From: Paenibacillus sabuli | GTDB lineage: Bacteria; Bacillota; Bacilli; Paenibacillales; Paenibacillaceae | Assembly: GCF_014705605.1 (NCBI RefSeq) | Contig: NZ_JACXIZ010000012.1 | Span: forward strand, 124,001 to 188,000 | Length of the DNA stretch: 64,000 nt | Direction of reading: 5' to 3' | In this document: positions 1 to 7,968 of the stretch, piece after piece | Position numbering within the stretch: the stretch's first letter is position 1 | Layout of the letters: each line of letters starts with the position of its first letter | Notes under the pieces: model-generated | Database searches by the model: none | What the model saw: only the letters and a program-made list of their open reading frames with translations | What the model was told of the DNA's origin: nothing | Translations under genes and position numbers: made by a program

Positions 1-62
1 CATGGCGCGCGCATTCTTCACCGGAATCGTCCGCTGGCGCTGCGACGCACGTTTCGTTCCGC

Positions 63-110
63 GCAAAAGACCCTTGCGTTCCCTTGACGGGAAGGCAAAG
101 GGTCTTTTGC
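63..110. terminator. Bidirectional hairpin terminator
   Basis: A perfect 13-bp inverted repeat has arms at 63-75 (GCAAAAGACCCTT) and 98-110, with a 22-nt loop and A-rich and T-rich arm ends. It probably ends a gene lying left of the window, or separates it from the DUF4097 gene. No gene can be supported in positions 1-62. Confidence 0.65.
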
Positions 111-117
111 GGCTCTC

Positions 118-205
118 GCATGCTCATGCAGGTATGCTCATGTTGGCGTGCTCATGTTGGCGTGCTCATATGGGCATGCCTGTGTTGGCATGCTCGTGCG
201 TATGA
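118..205. repeat. Degenerate 14-bp tandem repeats
   Basis: Several tandem copies of a unit close to GTGCTCATGTTGGC lie between the terminator at 63-110 and the end of the DUF4097 gene. Open frames here are products of the repeat; none has a ribosome site. Confidence 0.6.
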
Positions 206-236
206 ACAGGCCTAAGCTGGAACGCAGCCGCCCTCG

Positions 237-1250
237 TCAATCCAGTCTGAAGTTGCCCGAGCCGGTCCGGACATCGAGCAGTACGTCGCCGCTGCCGAAT
301 GCGCCCCGGATGCGATCGTGGTCGCGCTCGTCCGTATCGTACGCGAAGCCGTCCCACTCGATCCGTCCCCGGCCCGAGCCGCCGTCGTAGCGCACCTCCA
401 GCGAAGCCGGCTCCCGCGCAAGCTCGACCTCGACGTTGCCGCTGCCGGTCTCCAGCATCGTGTCGCGGCGCAGCTCGTCCGTGGCGAGATCGATATTCCC
501 GCTGCCCGCACGGCCGTTCAACTCCGCCAGACCGTCCTCTAACTCGATGTTGCCGCTGCTGGCGTCCACCGTCAACGTGAGCAGCTCGTAGCCGTCCACC
601 TCGATGCCGCCGCTGCCGGTCTTCACCTGGGCATCGCCGCCGTACAGCCGCGTCAGCTCGATCTTGCCGCTGCCGGTCTCGACGGCGAGCAAGCGGGCCG
701 TCATCTGCTCGACGCTCACGTCGCCGCTGCCGGCACTGACGCTGCCTTGCTCCGCACTGATATCCGTTAGCTCAATATCGCCGCTACCGGTCTTTATCTC
801 CAGGACATTCGCCTCGAGCCCGGTTGCGACAAGATCGCCGCTGCCGGCCTCGGCCCGCAGCTCCTCCCACATACGGCTCGGCACCTCGACGGTCAGCGTC
901 GTGCGGCCGAATGTGATGCCGAAGCCGCGCGAGCTTCCGACGTTCACCTCGATCGTACCGGAGCGGCTCTGTACGGTGAGCTCCGGCAGCTTGCGTCCGA
1001 TCGCCAGACCCGACTGGCTGCCGCGCAGCTCGGCGCTCACGCGCTCTTCCGACACTGGGACGAGCCGCACTTCGGCCGACCCTGCCTCAATGTGCAGCCG
1101 ATCCGCCTCATCCGAAGCGACGCTCTTGCCCATGTCGAAGGACTCGGAAATCCCGCCCAGACTGCCCAGCGACAGCTTGCCGCCGTTAAACAAGAAGACC
1201 AGTCCGACGATACCGGCCACTATGAGCACCACGCCCATCAATCGTTTCAT
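237..1250 (-). CDS. DUF4097-family beta-repeat protein, membrane-anchored
   Basis: 337 residues. An N-terminal hydrophobic segment (residues about 4-22) is followed by a long beta-rich region in which short units containing GSGN, GSGD or GSGK recur every 18-20 residues. That is typical of DUF4097/DUF4098 putative adhesin domains, which fold as a stacked beta structure on the outer face of the membrane. Function is unknown; in Bacillales such proteins often sit beside anti-sigma or stress-signalling genes, but none is adjacent here. I chose the ATG at 1250 because GAGGGAGA lies 6 nt before it; an ATG two codons upstream would overlap that ribosome site. An extended -10 promoter lies at 1311-1319. 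Confidence 0.8.
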   Translation of the reverse strand: MKRLMGVVLIVAGIVGLVFLFNGGKLSLGSLGGISESFDMGKSVASDEADRLHIEAGSAEVRLVPVSEERVSAELRGSQSGLAIGRKLPELTVQSRSGTIEVNVGSSRGFGITFGRTTLTVEVPSRMWEELRAEAGSGDLVATGLEANVLEIKTGSGDIELTDISAEQGSVSAGSGDVSVEQMTARLLAVETGSGKIELTRLYGGDAQVKTGSGGIEVDGYELLTLTVDASSGNIELEDGLAELNGRAGSGNIDLATDELRRDTMLETGSGNVEVELAREPASLEVRYDGGSGRGRIEWDGFAYDTDERDHDRIRGAFGSGDVLLDVRTGSGNFRLD

Positions 1251-1273
1251 CTGCATTCTCCCTCTCTCACCGC

Positions 1274-1319
1274 CTGCGTCTCGGACGCAGCGTCTTGCCT
1301 TGATGAGATCAGTATAGCA
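1274..1319 (-). promoter_or_regulatory. Extended -10 promoter and 5' UTR hairpin of the DUF4097 gene
   Basis: Read on the minus strand, TGCTATACT (1311-1319) is an extended -10 (TGn plus TATACT) without a good -35. A short hairpin in the leader pairs 1274-1280 with 1284-1290 around a TCG loop. Confidence 0.5.
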
Positions 1320-1387
1320 GCAAGAGGCCGCGAACTCCTACCGTCCGCCGAACGAAACCAACCCCGACCCGGGTCCAGGTTCGCCGC

Positions 1388-2074
1388 CTACTTGCGCCCG
1401 AAGTCGGCCTTGATCTCTCCCCATGACTCGGTCTCCCACTTGACGATCTTGTTGGGATAATCGTTCTCGTGCAGCCAGCGCATCGCCCGGTCGGCCAGCG
1501 CCCACACCTGCGCCGTCGAGGCGTCGCGCCTGAGCGTGGAGGCAATTTTTTTGTTGCGGATCCAGGCCAGCGCCGTGCGGGAGTCGGTGTACACCGTCCG
1601 CGCGCTGCCGCGCGCCTTCAAGTAAGAGAGGGCGTGGACGATCGCGATGAACTCTCCGAGGTTGTTGGTCCCGTTGGGGATCGGTCCGACCTGGAACAGC
1701 AGCTCGCCCGTGGCCGTATCCACTCCCTTGTATTCAATCGGTCCGGGGTTACCGTGCGTGCCGACATCGACCGAGACGCTATCGTAATCAATGCTCGCGG
1801 GCGAAACCGCCGGCTTGCTTCCTGGACGCCGCGCAGCACCGGCGCCTGCCCGGGCGCCCGCCGCCTTGCCCTCACCTGCGGGAGCAGCCGCCTTGCCCCC
1901 GCGTCCCCAATGCTTCTTCCAGCCGTCCTTGTAGGCGGCCTCGGCCAGCGCCCTCGTGGCGTACGACTTGTACTTGGCCTCGGGGTAGCCCGTCACCTGC
2001 GCCTGGCAGGCCGGCCAGCTGTCGTAGACGCCGGGCGTCTTGCCCGCCCACACGACGTAGTGCTTTTTGGACAT
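1388..2074 (-). CDS. rnhA: Viroplasmin-domain ribonuclease H (RNase HI type)
   Basis: 228 residues. Residues 1-55 match the caulimovirus viroplasmin-like domain found at the N-terminus of many RNases H (VVWAGKTPGVYDSW, then KSYATRALAEAAY), thought to help bind RNA/DNA hybrids. An Ala/Gly/Lys-rich linker (about 57-92) joins it to an RNase H fold with acidic residues in SVDVG, the Glu of NNLGEF and the Asp of YTDSRTAL. The enzyme would cut the RNA strand of RNA/DNA hybrids in the cytoplasm. The start has GGAGGG 6 nt upstream. It appears to be a single-gene unit. The symbol is used in the family sense only. Confidence 0.85.
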   Translation of the reverse strand: MSKKHYVVWAGKTPGVYDSWPACQAQVTGYPEAKYKSYATRALAEAAYKDGWKKHWGRGGKAAAPAGEGKAAGARAGAGAARRPGSKPAVSPASIDYDSVSVDVGTHGNPGPIEYKGVDTATGELLFQVGPIPNGTNNLGEFIAIVHALSYLKARGSARTVYTDSRTALAWIRNKKIASTLRRDASTAQVWALADRAMRWLHENDYPNKIVKWETESWGEIKADFGRK

Positions 2075-2153
2075 GTGCCGCCCTCCTCTCGTTCTCCATC
2101 CTGATCAACGTCCCACCCACTGTATCAGATGGCGGGGCCCCGTTCAAGCGGGA

Positions 2154-3182
2154 TCAAGACCGGCCCGGCGCAGCGGCAGCCACGGCCTCGTCCAGTCCGT
2201 CGCGCGCGCGTATGTACTGCTGCGTCAATGCTGCTGCCCGGGCTGTCGCCCCCGGCTCGGCAAAGCCGAAGAAGGCATGCAGCGCCGGCGCGGCCTCCGC
2301 CGTCTCCGGCCGATCGTAGACATCGCGATCCTGGATCTTGCACTGCATCGCGTGCAGGCAGAGCGTGTAGACGCAGAGCATGCTCGGCGCATGCCCCCAC
2401 TCGAGCCGGCTGTCGACCGCCTTCTCCATAAAATCCGCCGCGCGTTCGCCCCAATGCTTCGCCGAGGTGAGCAGAATATCCTCCCGTGCCCGGAAAAAGC
2501 GCGCCCGCAGCGTGCGCATCGGCACATCCAGGCCGTACACGGCCGTATACGCCTCGAGCAGGCGAGTGTCGCCTAGCCGCTGCTCGGTGTTGCGGCGCAG
2601 CTGCTGATACGCGCGATTCTGACTGCGCGGCAGAATGCCATGTCGCCAGTAATACGCCAGCAGCAGTTCGTTCATCCCGAGCCGCAGATGGGCGATTGTC
2701 GTGTGCGGCGCTCCTACCGCCAGGGCGGCACGCGCAGCCTCCAGCCGCGCGTCGGAGCGCTGCACGGCTGCCTCGCAGCGCAGCGCCGTGTGCACAGGGT
2801 GCATCAGCGCCTCGTCGAAACGCGCCTTGAATGCCGCAAGCTGTCCGCTGCGATCGGACACGATCTTGCACTTGTAAGCCTGGATCGGGAAGGCCGCCGC
2901 CTCCCGCGCCGCTTCCTCCGAGCCGGGCGCGGTGCGGGCATACTGCGTCGTCTGCTCGACGGTAAGCTGGATCACCTCGACGCCGATACCGCTTACATAA
3001 TTAAAATACGAAAAGTCCGCAAGCTGCGCCTCCACGAGCACGATCAGCTCCAGATCGGAATGCCGCCACGTCCGATTGCGTCCGATGCTGCCGCCGATCG
3101 CAACGCCGAGCACACGCGGGTCTGCCGCGTACGTCCTTGCAATCTCCGTAGCCGTCGTATGAATACGCGTCTTCCAGTGCAT
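2154..3182 (-). CDS. Nucleotidyltransferase-fold protein
   Basis: 342 residues. A GGS motif (about residues 30-32) followed by SDLELIV, carrying the paired acidic residues, marks a DNA-polymerase-beta-type nucleotidyltransferase fold of the sort seen in aminoglycoside nucleotidyltransferases. The remainder is helical and could form the substrate lid. The acceptor is unknown; resistance is possible but not shown. I chose the ATG at 3182 because GGGAGGAG precedes it by 7 nt; the 36 codons upstream lack a ribosome site and look like leader sequence. The gene is divergent from the TPM-domain gene. Confidence 0.65.
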   Translation of the reverse strand: MHWKTRIHTTATEIARTYAADPRVLGVAIGGSIGRNRTWRHSDLELIVLVEAQLADFSYFNYVSGIGVEVIQLTVEQTTQYARTAPGSEEAAREAAAFPIQAYKCKIVSDRSGQLAAFKARFDEALMHPVHTALRCEAAVQRSDARLEAARAALAVGAPHTTIAHLRLGMNELLLAYYWRHGILPRSQNRAYQQLRRNTEQRLGDTRLLEAYTAVYGLDVPMRTLRARFFRAREDILLTSAKHWGERAADFMEKAVDSRLEWGHAPSMLCVYTLCLHAMQCKIQDRDVYDRPETAEAAPALHAFFGFAEPGATARAAALTQQYIRARDGLDEAVAAAAPGRS

Positions 3183-3375
3183 GCGTTCGCTCCTCCCGCT
3201 CCTTGTGCCTGATAAGCAAAGAATGAATAGGATGAATCCATTCCACTTATATACCATAATCCAGCTGCAGGCGCCAGCCCTGCGACTCATTCTAAAAGGA
3301 TAGTCGGATGGAAAATTCTGAGCTATACTAATAGAAAATCAGTGCTGCTGGACAACGGTAAGGGAGACATCGACC

Positions 3376-6141
3376 ATGACAACAAGCATCACCCGGTTGC
3401 GGGCCAGCACGGCAGCGCTCTTGCTCGTCGCCGCTCTTGTGCTGGGATGGGCCGCCGGCGCAGCCGCCCAGGATCTGCCGAATAATCTGGGGCGCGTCCA
3501 GGACCGGGCCTGGCTGCTCACCGCCGAGTCGAAGCAAGCGCTCAAAAAAGCAGCAGTCGAAGGACCGCTCCACTACTATATCCTGACTATCGCCAGCCTG
3601 GACGGCCGCGAGCCGGATGCCTACGCCACAGCGGTCTACAATGCCTGGGGACTGGAAGCGCGCGACGTGCTGATCGTCATCGCCGAGACCGAACGCCGGA
3701 TCGAGCTGAACTTCGCCAACGCCGAGCTGCAGGCTGCCATCGATCAGCTGCCGGACGACTATGACCGGGACGGCGACCGGTCGGAGTCCGGCATCACGGA
3801 AGTCGTGGACCGCCACTTCATCCCGCACGCCCGCGAAGGCGACTTTGCCGCGGCCAGTCTGGCGCTGATGGACGCCGTCAATACGATCGGCGGCGCGCTG
3901 GCCGAGCCGGCTGCCACCGAAGCGGCCGCAGCGCCGCCTGTACCCGACGCCCGGGAAGACGGCCAAAAAGCAGCGAGCGAAGCCGCGCCTGCCGAGCGGG
4001 AGACCATGAACATCCCGGCAGTGTGGGCCGGCTTCAAGGCCAAGATCGCTGCATTCCTCGGCTGGCTGGGGCGTACGATCCTCAAGGTGCTGGCCGGCTG
4101 GCTCGTCCTGTGGCTCGGCTACCGGCTGCTGCGCGGCCTCTACTACAAGCGCCGTCTCGCCGCGCTGCAGGGCAAGCTGCGCGCGCAGATGGCCGAGCTG
4201 GCGCAGGCGCTGGACGGAGTCTCGCCGCTGACCGAGCTCAGCAAGGGCCTGACGGCCGGACAGGCGCGCCAGACGAAGCAGGCGCTGGCCGAGCTGCTCA
4301 TCGAGGCCGAGGCCCGATCGCGCGAGCTGGGTGAGCTGCGCATCTTCATCCTGCGCATGGGCGCGCTGCAGCAAGCGCGGACGACCTACGCGGAAGCAAC
4401 CGAGCAGCTCGCTGCGCGCGGCGCGGAGCTGCTCCGTGCCGCCGCCGACCTGCGCGACGCCGAGCAACTGATCGGTCCGCTGCTCGCCGAGCTCGCCGAG
4501 ACCGTCGCCGCTGCCCGGCGCCTGCTCGAAGCGCTGGCCGCCAGGCTGGACAGTCCGCTCGCACAGCCGTCCCGCGAGGTCGAACGATTCGCCGCGGCGC
4601 TCGAGCGCATCAAGGCCAAGGCCGTATTCGACCCTGTGCAGGCGCTGACCGGGGGCGCGAATGCCAAGACGGAAGCAGCGGCCCTCATCGCACGTCTCGA
4701 AGAGCTGGAGCAGTACCGGATACGCGCCGAGGCCTATCCGCAGCAAGCCGAGCTCGCGATTCGCACCTTTACGGCGACGATCGACCGCTATTATCTGCAT
4801 CGCATTGCCGTCGATCCGCACGCGATGATAGCTGACAGCCGGGAGGCGATGGAGCGGATGCAGCGTGCGCTGCGGGCAGGCAATCTGAGCGAAACGGCCG
4901 CCCAGTGGCGCGAAGCCGAAAGTCTGCTGGAGCAAGCCGTCTACCTGATCGAGCGGCAAGCCGAGCTGCGTACGCGCAATCGCGCAGCCGTGGAGACGCT
5001 GGAGCTCGGCGGCGCGCAGACGCAGGACCGCCTGACGCTGCTGGAAGACGATCTGAGGCGCGTCGCCAGGACGTATGTGCGCGAACAGTGGGAGCCGATC
5101 GAGCGAACCTACAAAAACGCCTGCGCCGAGTTGGAGCGCTGGCGCGAACGCCTGGCGGAGAGCAAGTCCTGGACAAGCGACGAGCGTCAGCTGTTCGAGC
5201 AGGCGCGAGACGCGCTCGAGGCCTTGACGGTGACGCTGGGAGAGCTGGCCGACACACTCCAGGACTGCACCGATGCCATCGCCCGTCTGGACGGGCGGCT
5301 GGAGACGCTGACGACCCGGTTCCGCGAGGACACCGCGCGCTGTGCCGGCTATCTCGCCGATGCGGACAAGGAACGTCTGCTCTGGCGGCAGCGCCCGCAG
5401 CTGGAGAGGCTGCATGCGCGCATCGAGCAAGACAATCAGACGCTCGAGACCAGATTGGCGATCAGGCCGGCGGACCTCGACCAGCTGGAGGATCTGGAGC
5501 TGCGCGGTCACGATCGGATGAACAGCTTCCTCGATCAGTTAGCCGATCTGGATGTCTTGCGACAGGAAGCGATTCAGGCGCTGGAGCGCATCAATGACGC
5601 GTTCCGCACCGCCTACCGGCGTGCGCGCCGGTATATCGCCTCGGCCTCCTCGGTCAAAAAACAGTTTCGCCAGCTGCGGCAGGAGCTCGTCTTCGCCGTA
5701 GACAACGGACGCTACGAAGAGACCGCAGCGCTGATCCGGCAAATTGAAGAATTGCTCGAGATGTTAACCGAAGCCTACGAGGCGGGTGAGGAGCAGGCGC
5801 GGCAAGAAGCGGCGCTTCGCAGGCAGGAAGCAATCGCGCGCACGCAGGAACGCGCTGCCCGTGCCGCAGAGCGAGCTCGCATCATCGAGATTCGGAGCCA
5901 TCACCATCATCACCATTCCGGCGGCGGCTGGTTCTCCTCCGGCAAGCGCGGCGCTTCGGGCGGAGGCGGAGGTTTTTGGAGCGGCCGGTCATCCGGCTCC
6001 TCCCGCTCGTCCGGCTCCTCTACGCACTCTTCCGGCGGTTCCAACTGGTCGGGCGGCTCCTCCGGCTCCAGCTCGAGTGGCGGCTCTTCGTTCGGCGGCG
6101 GCTCCTCCGACAAAAATTCCTCCGGCGGCTCCAACTGGTAG
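3376..6141 (+). CDS. TPM-domain membrane protein with long coiled coil, natural His6 and Gly/Ser tail
   Basis: 921 residues. Order: signal peptide or anchor (about 1-32, ending AAGAAAQ); a TPM domain (about 35-190; DRAWLLTA near its start, then VLIVIAETERRIELNF), the fold of the YgcG/TLP18.3 family; an acidic, Ala-rich linker; a membrane segment near residues 225-255; and nearly 590 residues of charged, heptad-like helix recalling EzrA. Six consecutive histidines (842-847) then precede a Gly/Ser-rich tail to the stop. TPM proteins act in envelope biogenesis or repair, so a surface-associated structural or septal role is possible. AAGGGAG precedes the ATG. It is a single-gene unit with TATACT at 3324-3329. 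Related YgcG-like proteins end in Gly/Ser-rich tails but usually lack such a coiled coil. Confidence 0.75.
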   Translation: MTTSITRLRASTAALLLVAALVLGWAAGAAAQDLPNNLGRVQDRAWLLTAESKQALKKAAVEGPLHYYILTIASLDGREPDAYATAVYNAWGLEARDVLIVIAETERRIELNFANAELQAAIDQLPDDYDRDGDRSESGITEVVDRHFIPHAREGDFAAASLALMDAVNTIGGALAEPAATEAAAAPPVPDAREDGQKAASEAAPAERETMNIPAVWAGFKAKIAAFLGWLGRTILKVLAGWLVLWLGYRLLRGLYYKRRLAALQGKLRAQMAELAQALDGVSPLTELSKGLTAGQARQTKQALAELLIEAEARSRELGELRIFILRMGALQQARTTYAEATEQLAARGAELLRAAADLRDAEQLIGPLLAELAETVAAARRLLEALAARLDSPLAQPSREVERFAAALERIKAKAVFDPVQALTGGANAKTEAAALIARLEELEQYRIRAEAYPQQAELAIRTFTATIDRYYLHRIAVDPHAMIADSREAMERMQRALRAGNLSETAAQWREAESLLEQAVYLIERQAELRTRNRAAVETLELGGAQTQDRLTLLEDDLRRVARTYVREQWEPIERTYKNACAELERWRERLAESKSWTSDERQLFEQARDALEALTVTLGELADTLQDCTDAIARLDGRLETLTTRFREDTARCAGYLADADKERLLWRQRPQLERLHARIEQDNQTLETRLAIRPADLDQLEDLELRGHDRMNSFLDQLADLDVLRQEAIQALERINDAFRTAYRRARRYIASASSVKKQFRQLRQELVFAVDNGRYEETAALIRQIEELLEMLTEAYEAGEEQARQEAALRRQEAIARTQERAARAAERARIIEIRSHHHHHHSGGGWFSSGKRGASGGGGGFWSGRSSGSSRSSGSSTHSSGGSNWSGGSSGSSSSGGSSFGGGSSDKNSSGGSNW

Positions 6142-6143
6142 CG

Positions 6144-6203
6144 TGTCCGGAGTAGGGTCCGGACATGCCAAAGCAGGCTCCGAAGCTCGCGAAGCGTTCG
6201 CGA
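6144..6203. other. Two hairpins between convergent genes
   Basis: Inverted repeats TGTCCGGA (6144-6151) with TCCGGACA (6158-6165), and TCGCGAA (6187-6193) with TTCGCGA (6197-6203). Neither has a T-run, so they are weak terminators at best between the TPM and acetyltransferase genes. Confidence 0.35.
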
Positions 6204-6333
6204 CATTCGGGGCCTGCCTGGTGAATCAGCGCGATGGTGCGTGCCTCGCAGCCCGGCATTAGCGTATGGCCGCAGATTCCATTGGCTCACCCGCCTCTGG
6301 GCTGAGATGCAGCTCCCATCGCCTTGCCCGGGG

Positions 6334-6801
6334 CTAGCGTCCGGCGGGCGGGTGCAGCTCCATCGCTTCGCCCGCCGGCTCAAAGCCGTGACGGGCGTAA
6401 AAATCGCGGGCCCGCTTGCTCGGCCACACCACCAAAAATTCAATATGATTTTCCTTGGCCCACTGCTTGACCGCCTCGACCAAATAGCCGCCGATGCCGC
6501 GCGAGCGAAAATCCGGATCAGTATACACATTGGTCAAATATCCGTACGGATACGTCGTGCGCCCCGGTCGCGGCACCTTGTCCACGAGCTGGACGTAGAC
6601 ATGCGCAGCCAGAAGGCCGTCCTGATCGGCTACCCAGATCAGCCAGCGACCGCCGTGAATCGCTTCTTTTAGGAAGGCCCGGCATTCCGTCGCAAACAGC
6701 TCAAATTCGTCGCGCGTCTCCGGCTTGTCCTCCACGGTGAATTCCCAGCGCATCAGGATCAACGCCTCGATATCCGACTCCTCGGCCCATCTGATCTTCA
6801 T
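6334..6801 (-). CDS. GNAT-family N-acetyltransferase
   Basis: 155 residues, the normal length of a single GNAT domain. The N-terminus (MKIRWAEESDIEALILMRW) is the usual first strand and helix. LTNVYTDPDFRSRGIGGYLVEAVKQWA contains the acetyl-CoA pyrophosphate loop (R-x-x-G-I-G), and FYARHGFEP is the conserved C-terminal motif. It would move an acetyl group from acetyl-CoA to an amine; the substrate cannot be predicted. I start at 6801, where the GNAT fold begins, with a modest AGGTGATAAGG before it; a longer frame upstream adds 79 atypical residues. Confidence 0.85.
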   Translation of the reverse strand: MKIRWAEESDIEALILMRWEFTVEDKPETRDEFELFATECRAFLKEAIHGGRWLIWVADQDGLLAAHVYVQLVDKVPRPGRTTYPYGYLTNVYTDPDFRSRGIGGYLVEAVKQWAKENHIEFLVVWPSKRARDFYARHGFEPAGEAMELHPPAGR

Positions 6802-7042
6802 CCTTATCACCTGCTCTTGCTTGCTCTGCCGGCCTCGCGGCGCGGCCTGTTGCCCTTCTCTTATACGCAGCCGGATGCCCGTTCGTTTCGGCCTTACAAT
6901 TATAGGCCGAAACCCGCCGGTCCCGCTATGAGCCTCCGGATACAAATTACACAGCGGCGTTTTTGTCCACACGACCTGCCGTCGAAGGTCCGGCGTCCGT
7001 GTCGGCTTAGGATCCTTCAGGCGGGCAAACGGACGCACCCCA

Positions 7043-7228
7043 GCTAACGGTTGCCAGCGCGCTTATTTCGATCAATTTCAGGCGATTTCCAGGCTAGCGG
7101 TTGCCACAGCGCTTATTTGGCCAAGATCGCGTCTTTTCAATGGATTTCAAGAAAATAAGACCTGTGGCAACCGTTACAATTCAATCGGCGCTTTTTTGGG
7201 CGCAATAGCCGCTGTGGCAACCGTTAGG
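7043..7228. repeat. Four-repeat module M1 (family I, 26 bp)
   Basis: Four copies of a 26-bp repeat: forward at 7043-7068 and 7093-7118, reverse at 7153-7178 and 7203-7228. Start-to-start spacing is 50, 60 and 50 bp. The consensus begins GCTAACGGTTG, has a variable middle and ends CGCTTATTT. A further partial forward copy lies near 7307-7329. The 985 bp between the acetyltransferase start and the micro-ORF holds this module, module M2, a 16-bp direct repeat (7395 and 7434) and no convincing gene. Confidence 0.9.
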
Positions 7229-7472
7229 TTCGTTGGCCGATGGTGAAGGGATAAGGACGGTTTCAATCGCACCAGGTTATTCTGTCATGGACACTTAGAT
7301 TGAGCGTACCGTTGCCACAGTGGCTAATAGGCCTGAAGATGCCCCACCCTCATGGTGACGGCTGTCGCAGGGAGCAGCGTGGCTCGGATGCAGCCCGCTG
7401 GGCGCGGGGCCGAGCCGCCGAGCTCGGGGCATGCCGCTGGGCGCGGGGCAACGCCACTACTGGCGACGGCTG

Positions 7473-7655
7473 TAACGGACATCAGCGACGCTTAGAGCAT
7501 CAATCGAACGCGCGCCCCGTTTTAACGGTCACCAGCGACGCTTAGCGGCCATTTTCACCACTGACACAGCCCATAATTCCCGCTAAGCGTTCCCTAAGTC
7601 CATTAGAGCGTGTATGAAGTCAAATAACGGCGCTAAGCGTCTCCCTTGTCCGTTA
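7473..7655. repeat. Four-repeat module M2 (family II, 23 bp)
   Basis: Four 23-bp copies: forward at 7473-7495 and 7523-7545, reverse at 7583-7605 and 7633-7655. Spacing is again 50, 60 and 50 bp. Units begin TAAYGGWC and end CGCTTAG, with a variable 7-8 bp middle. The same family recurs at 62226-62408. Confidence 0.9.
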
Positions 7656-7786
7656 CAGCCGATTGTCCCGCATCGCGAATTATCTTATTGGTCATAATGC
7701 ACAAAATCATTCGTTTTTATCACGAATTATTTATTTGAAATGAATAAAGACATAACGCGCGCGATCCTCTAGAATGGAGGTAACCC

Positions 7787-7873
7787 ATGCTATTCGCAAA
7801 CCATACTATTCAAAAGCGTATATTTTTCGCAATCGCACTACTATTTTCAGTCGCATGTGATTCGCAATTGTAA
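7787..7873 (+). CDS. 28-residue lipobox micro-ORF (candidate leader or peptide precursor)
   Basis: ATG at 7787 follows a perfect GGAGG (7776-7780) at 6-nt spacing, and the frame closes with TAA after 28 codons. The peptide has a basic N-terminal part (QKR), a hydrophobic stretch (IFFAIALLFSVA) and a Cys in a lipobox-like SVAC, leaving CDSQL after a type-II signal-peptidase cut. It lies 95 bp before glycerate kinase and could be a leader peptide, a minimal lipoprotein or a precursor of a signal-peptide-derived pheromone. I know of no homologue. Coding is inferred only from the ribosome site and composition. Confidence 0.4.
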   Translation: MLFANHTIQKRIFFAIALLFSVACDSQL

Positions 7874-7877
7874 TATT

Positions 7878-7907
7878 ATTCGCATGCGCAATACGATTCG
7901 CATGCGC
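7878..7907. repeat. Duplicated GCATGC palindrome upstream of glxK
   Basis: ATTCGCATGCGCA occurs at 7878-7890 and again at 7895-7907, 17 bp apart, inside a region rich in ATTCGCA. It lies 60-90 bp before the glycerate kinase start and may bind the CdaR-type regulator encoded downstream. Confidence 0.4.
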
Positions 7908-7968
7908 ATACTATTTGCTGGCACATACCATGGGTGATCGCATGCAACATACAAAGGAGGACACTGCA

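Noticed and set aside
2-205. 67-codon frame at the left edge
   Set aside because: It passes through a terminator hairpin and tandem repeats; no ribosome site or recognisable protein.
3328-5511. Long open frame (727 codons) opposite the TPM-domain gene
   Set aside because: It is antisense to a clearly coding gene, has an Arg/Gln/Leu-rich shadow composition, no domain and no ribosome site. High GC content produces such frames.
5899-5916. His6 as a cloning-vector tag
   Set aside because: It lies in frame inside a native gene, followed by a native Gly/Ser tail and normal genomic context, with no vector sequence.
7300-7545. 81-codon open frame
   Set aside because: It runs through repeat module M2, has no ribosome site, and its composition follows the repeats.
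7043-7655. Possible CRISPR array
   Set aside because: Only four repeats per cluster, two in each orientation, with 24- and 34-bp intervals and no cas genes. CRISPR repeats are all in one direction.
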